A stretch of 32,604 bases of DNA, from assembly GCF_041751335.1 (NCBI RefSeq), contig NZ_JBGSXS010000285.1:1-32604 (forward strand), given 5' to 3'. Below are positions 32,110 through 32,604 of this stretch, piece by piece. Position numbers and translations under genes: made by a program. The notes under the pieces are model-generated. The model was not told the origin of the DNA, did no database searches, and saw only the letters and a list, made by a program, of their open reading frames with translations. Numbering within the stretch: the stretch's first letter is position 1; every line of letters starts with the position of its first letter. This stretch comes from Aquiflexum sp041751335 (lineage in GTDB: Bacteria; Bacteroidota; Bacteroidia; Cytophagales; Cyclobacteriaceae).

Positions 32110-32604
32110 TTAATCTACTTTGATAATAAAAGTAATTCTACCTTGAGAAAATTCAGCAGTAGCTGCCCCCCCTTGTCGTTTAAAATTAATCTGATTAATC
32201 ACTGTACGGTAATAAGCCAAGACTTCATTGGAAACATTGTATTCCCTGGGAATAGCCTGAACGATTTTACCATTATCATCTACTGTAATATTAAAAACTA
32301 TTCTTCCATTTCTGGTCGATACATTATCTCTGATATTAGGTTTGGAGGCAAAATCCCAACCTGCAAGTTCAAGGTTATATCCTGAAGCAGGACCTGGTAC
32401 TCCTTCTCCGGAACCTGAACCCATAATTGCTCTTCCATCGATTGTCCCTGTAGGTTTACCTTCATCACCTTTTTGGGTAGAAGAACCTTGGGCACTTCCT
32501 GTGGCAGGTTGAGAACCTGAACCTGTTGTGCCACCTGCACCGAAAATCGCTCTTTGATCAATTTTAGGCTTTTCTTCTGCTTTGGTAGTAGTTTTCTCCG
32601 CTTC
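32110..32604 (-). CDS. TonB-family energy transducer, C-terminal part (5'-partial)
   Basis: The frame is open to the right edge of the window, so at least 164 residues belong to the gene and its N-terminus is outside. Visible parts: a Lys/Glu/Thr/Pro linker, a low-complexity Gly/Ser/Thr region with two similar units (DQRAIFGAGG and DGRAIMGSGSGEG), and a C-terminal TonB-like domain (GRIVFNITVDDNGKIVQAI, then YYRTVINQINFKRQ, ending FIIKVD). TonB-like proteins couple the ExbBD proton motor to outer-membrane transporters. Linkage to folC is common in Bacteroidota as I recall. The ATG inside the second unit (32424) is not the true start. Confidence 0.8.
   Translation of the reverse strand, partial: EAEKTTTKAEEKPKIDQRAIFGAGGTTGSGSQPATGSAQGSSTQKGDEGKPTGTIDGRAIMGSGSGEGVPGPASGYNLELAGWDFASKPNIRDNVSTRNGRIVFNITVDDNGKIVQAIPREYNVSNEVLAYYRTVINQINFKRQGGAATAEFSQGRITFIIKVD

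Noticed and set aside
1..32604. tRNA, rRNA, CRISPR array, integrase or complete insertion sequence
   Set aside because: Looked for by eye on both strands; no cloverleaf, regular spacer array or transposase-like protein was seen. A covariance-model scan would be needed to exclude small RNAs.

Overview
The window looks like a chromosomal segment of a Bacteroidota bacterium, most likely Cytophagales/Cyclobacteriaceae (Algoriphagus/Cyclobacterium-like). This is inferred from the AT-rich sequence, weak or absent Shine-Dalgarno sites, DUF2490 and DUF6515-like proteins, a TRAP transporter beside uronate genes, many lipoprotein signals, and the dispersed hairpins and purine-rich quasi-repeats between genes. 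No rRNA, tRNA, CRISPR array, integrase or complete transposon was found.

Layout. (1) 1-3.7 kb: the end of an unknown gene, glycogen phosphorylase (-), and an NlpE-like lipoprotein (+). (2) 3.7-7.8 kb: a decaying patch. It holds one intact DUF2490 gene and five gene remnants: an unnamed frameshifted fragment, a truncated DUF2490 paralogue fused to a truncated beta-barrel protein, a small secreted protein with an internal stop, and a 5'-less DUF6515-like fragment. Among them sit an intact formylglycine-generating-enzyme-like lipoprotein and a tiny lmo0937-type membrane protein. (3) 7.9-8.8 kb: a secreted PIG-L deacetylase. (4) 9.0-26.6 kb: a large uronate catabolism locus. (5) 26.6-30 kb: ArfB, a GNAT acetyltransferase, a cysteine-cluster protein of unknown function, and an Xre/RES toxin-antitoxin pair. 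(6) 30.1-32.6 kb: a tonB-like/folC/trmB gene string (-).

How the uronate locus works. A minus-strand block (kdgK, eda, dctP, dctQ, dctM) and a plus-strand set (uxaA, then kduI-kduD-lacI-uxaC-uxaB) together encode TRAP uptake of an acid sugar. They also cover galacturonate -> tagaturonate (UxaC) -> altronate (UxaB) -> KDG (UxaA) -> KDPG (KdgK) -> pyruvate + glyceraldehyde-3-phosphate (Eda). KduI/KduD feed in unsaturated uronates released by lyases. A DlgD-like reductase, a GH26 mannanase and the stump of a pectate lyase lie in the middle, which suggests plant or algal polysaccharide as the source. Three similar CG-centred, partly palindromic sites, in the kdgK/uxaA divergent region and upstream of kduI, are good candidate operators for the LacI-family regulator encoded in the cluster.

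Most notable observations: the inferred LacI regulon; a four-residue gap in the Rossmann helix of KduD; a single-deletion scar that decapitated two divergent genes at about 5,026-5,031; an inverted repeat overlapping both the -7 box and the start codon of the toxin-antitoxin operon; and purine-rich quasi-repeats that recur just after stop codons in the sense orientation. I did not find a clearly new multi-gene system; the toxin-antitoxin pair and the uronate cluster belong to known classes.
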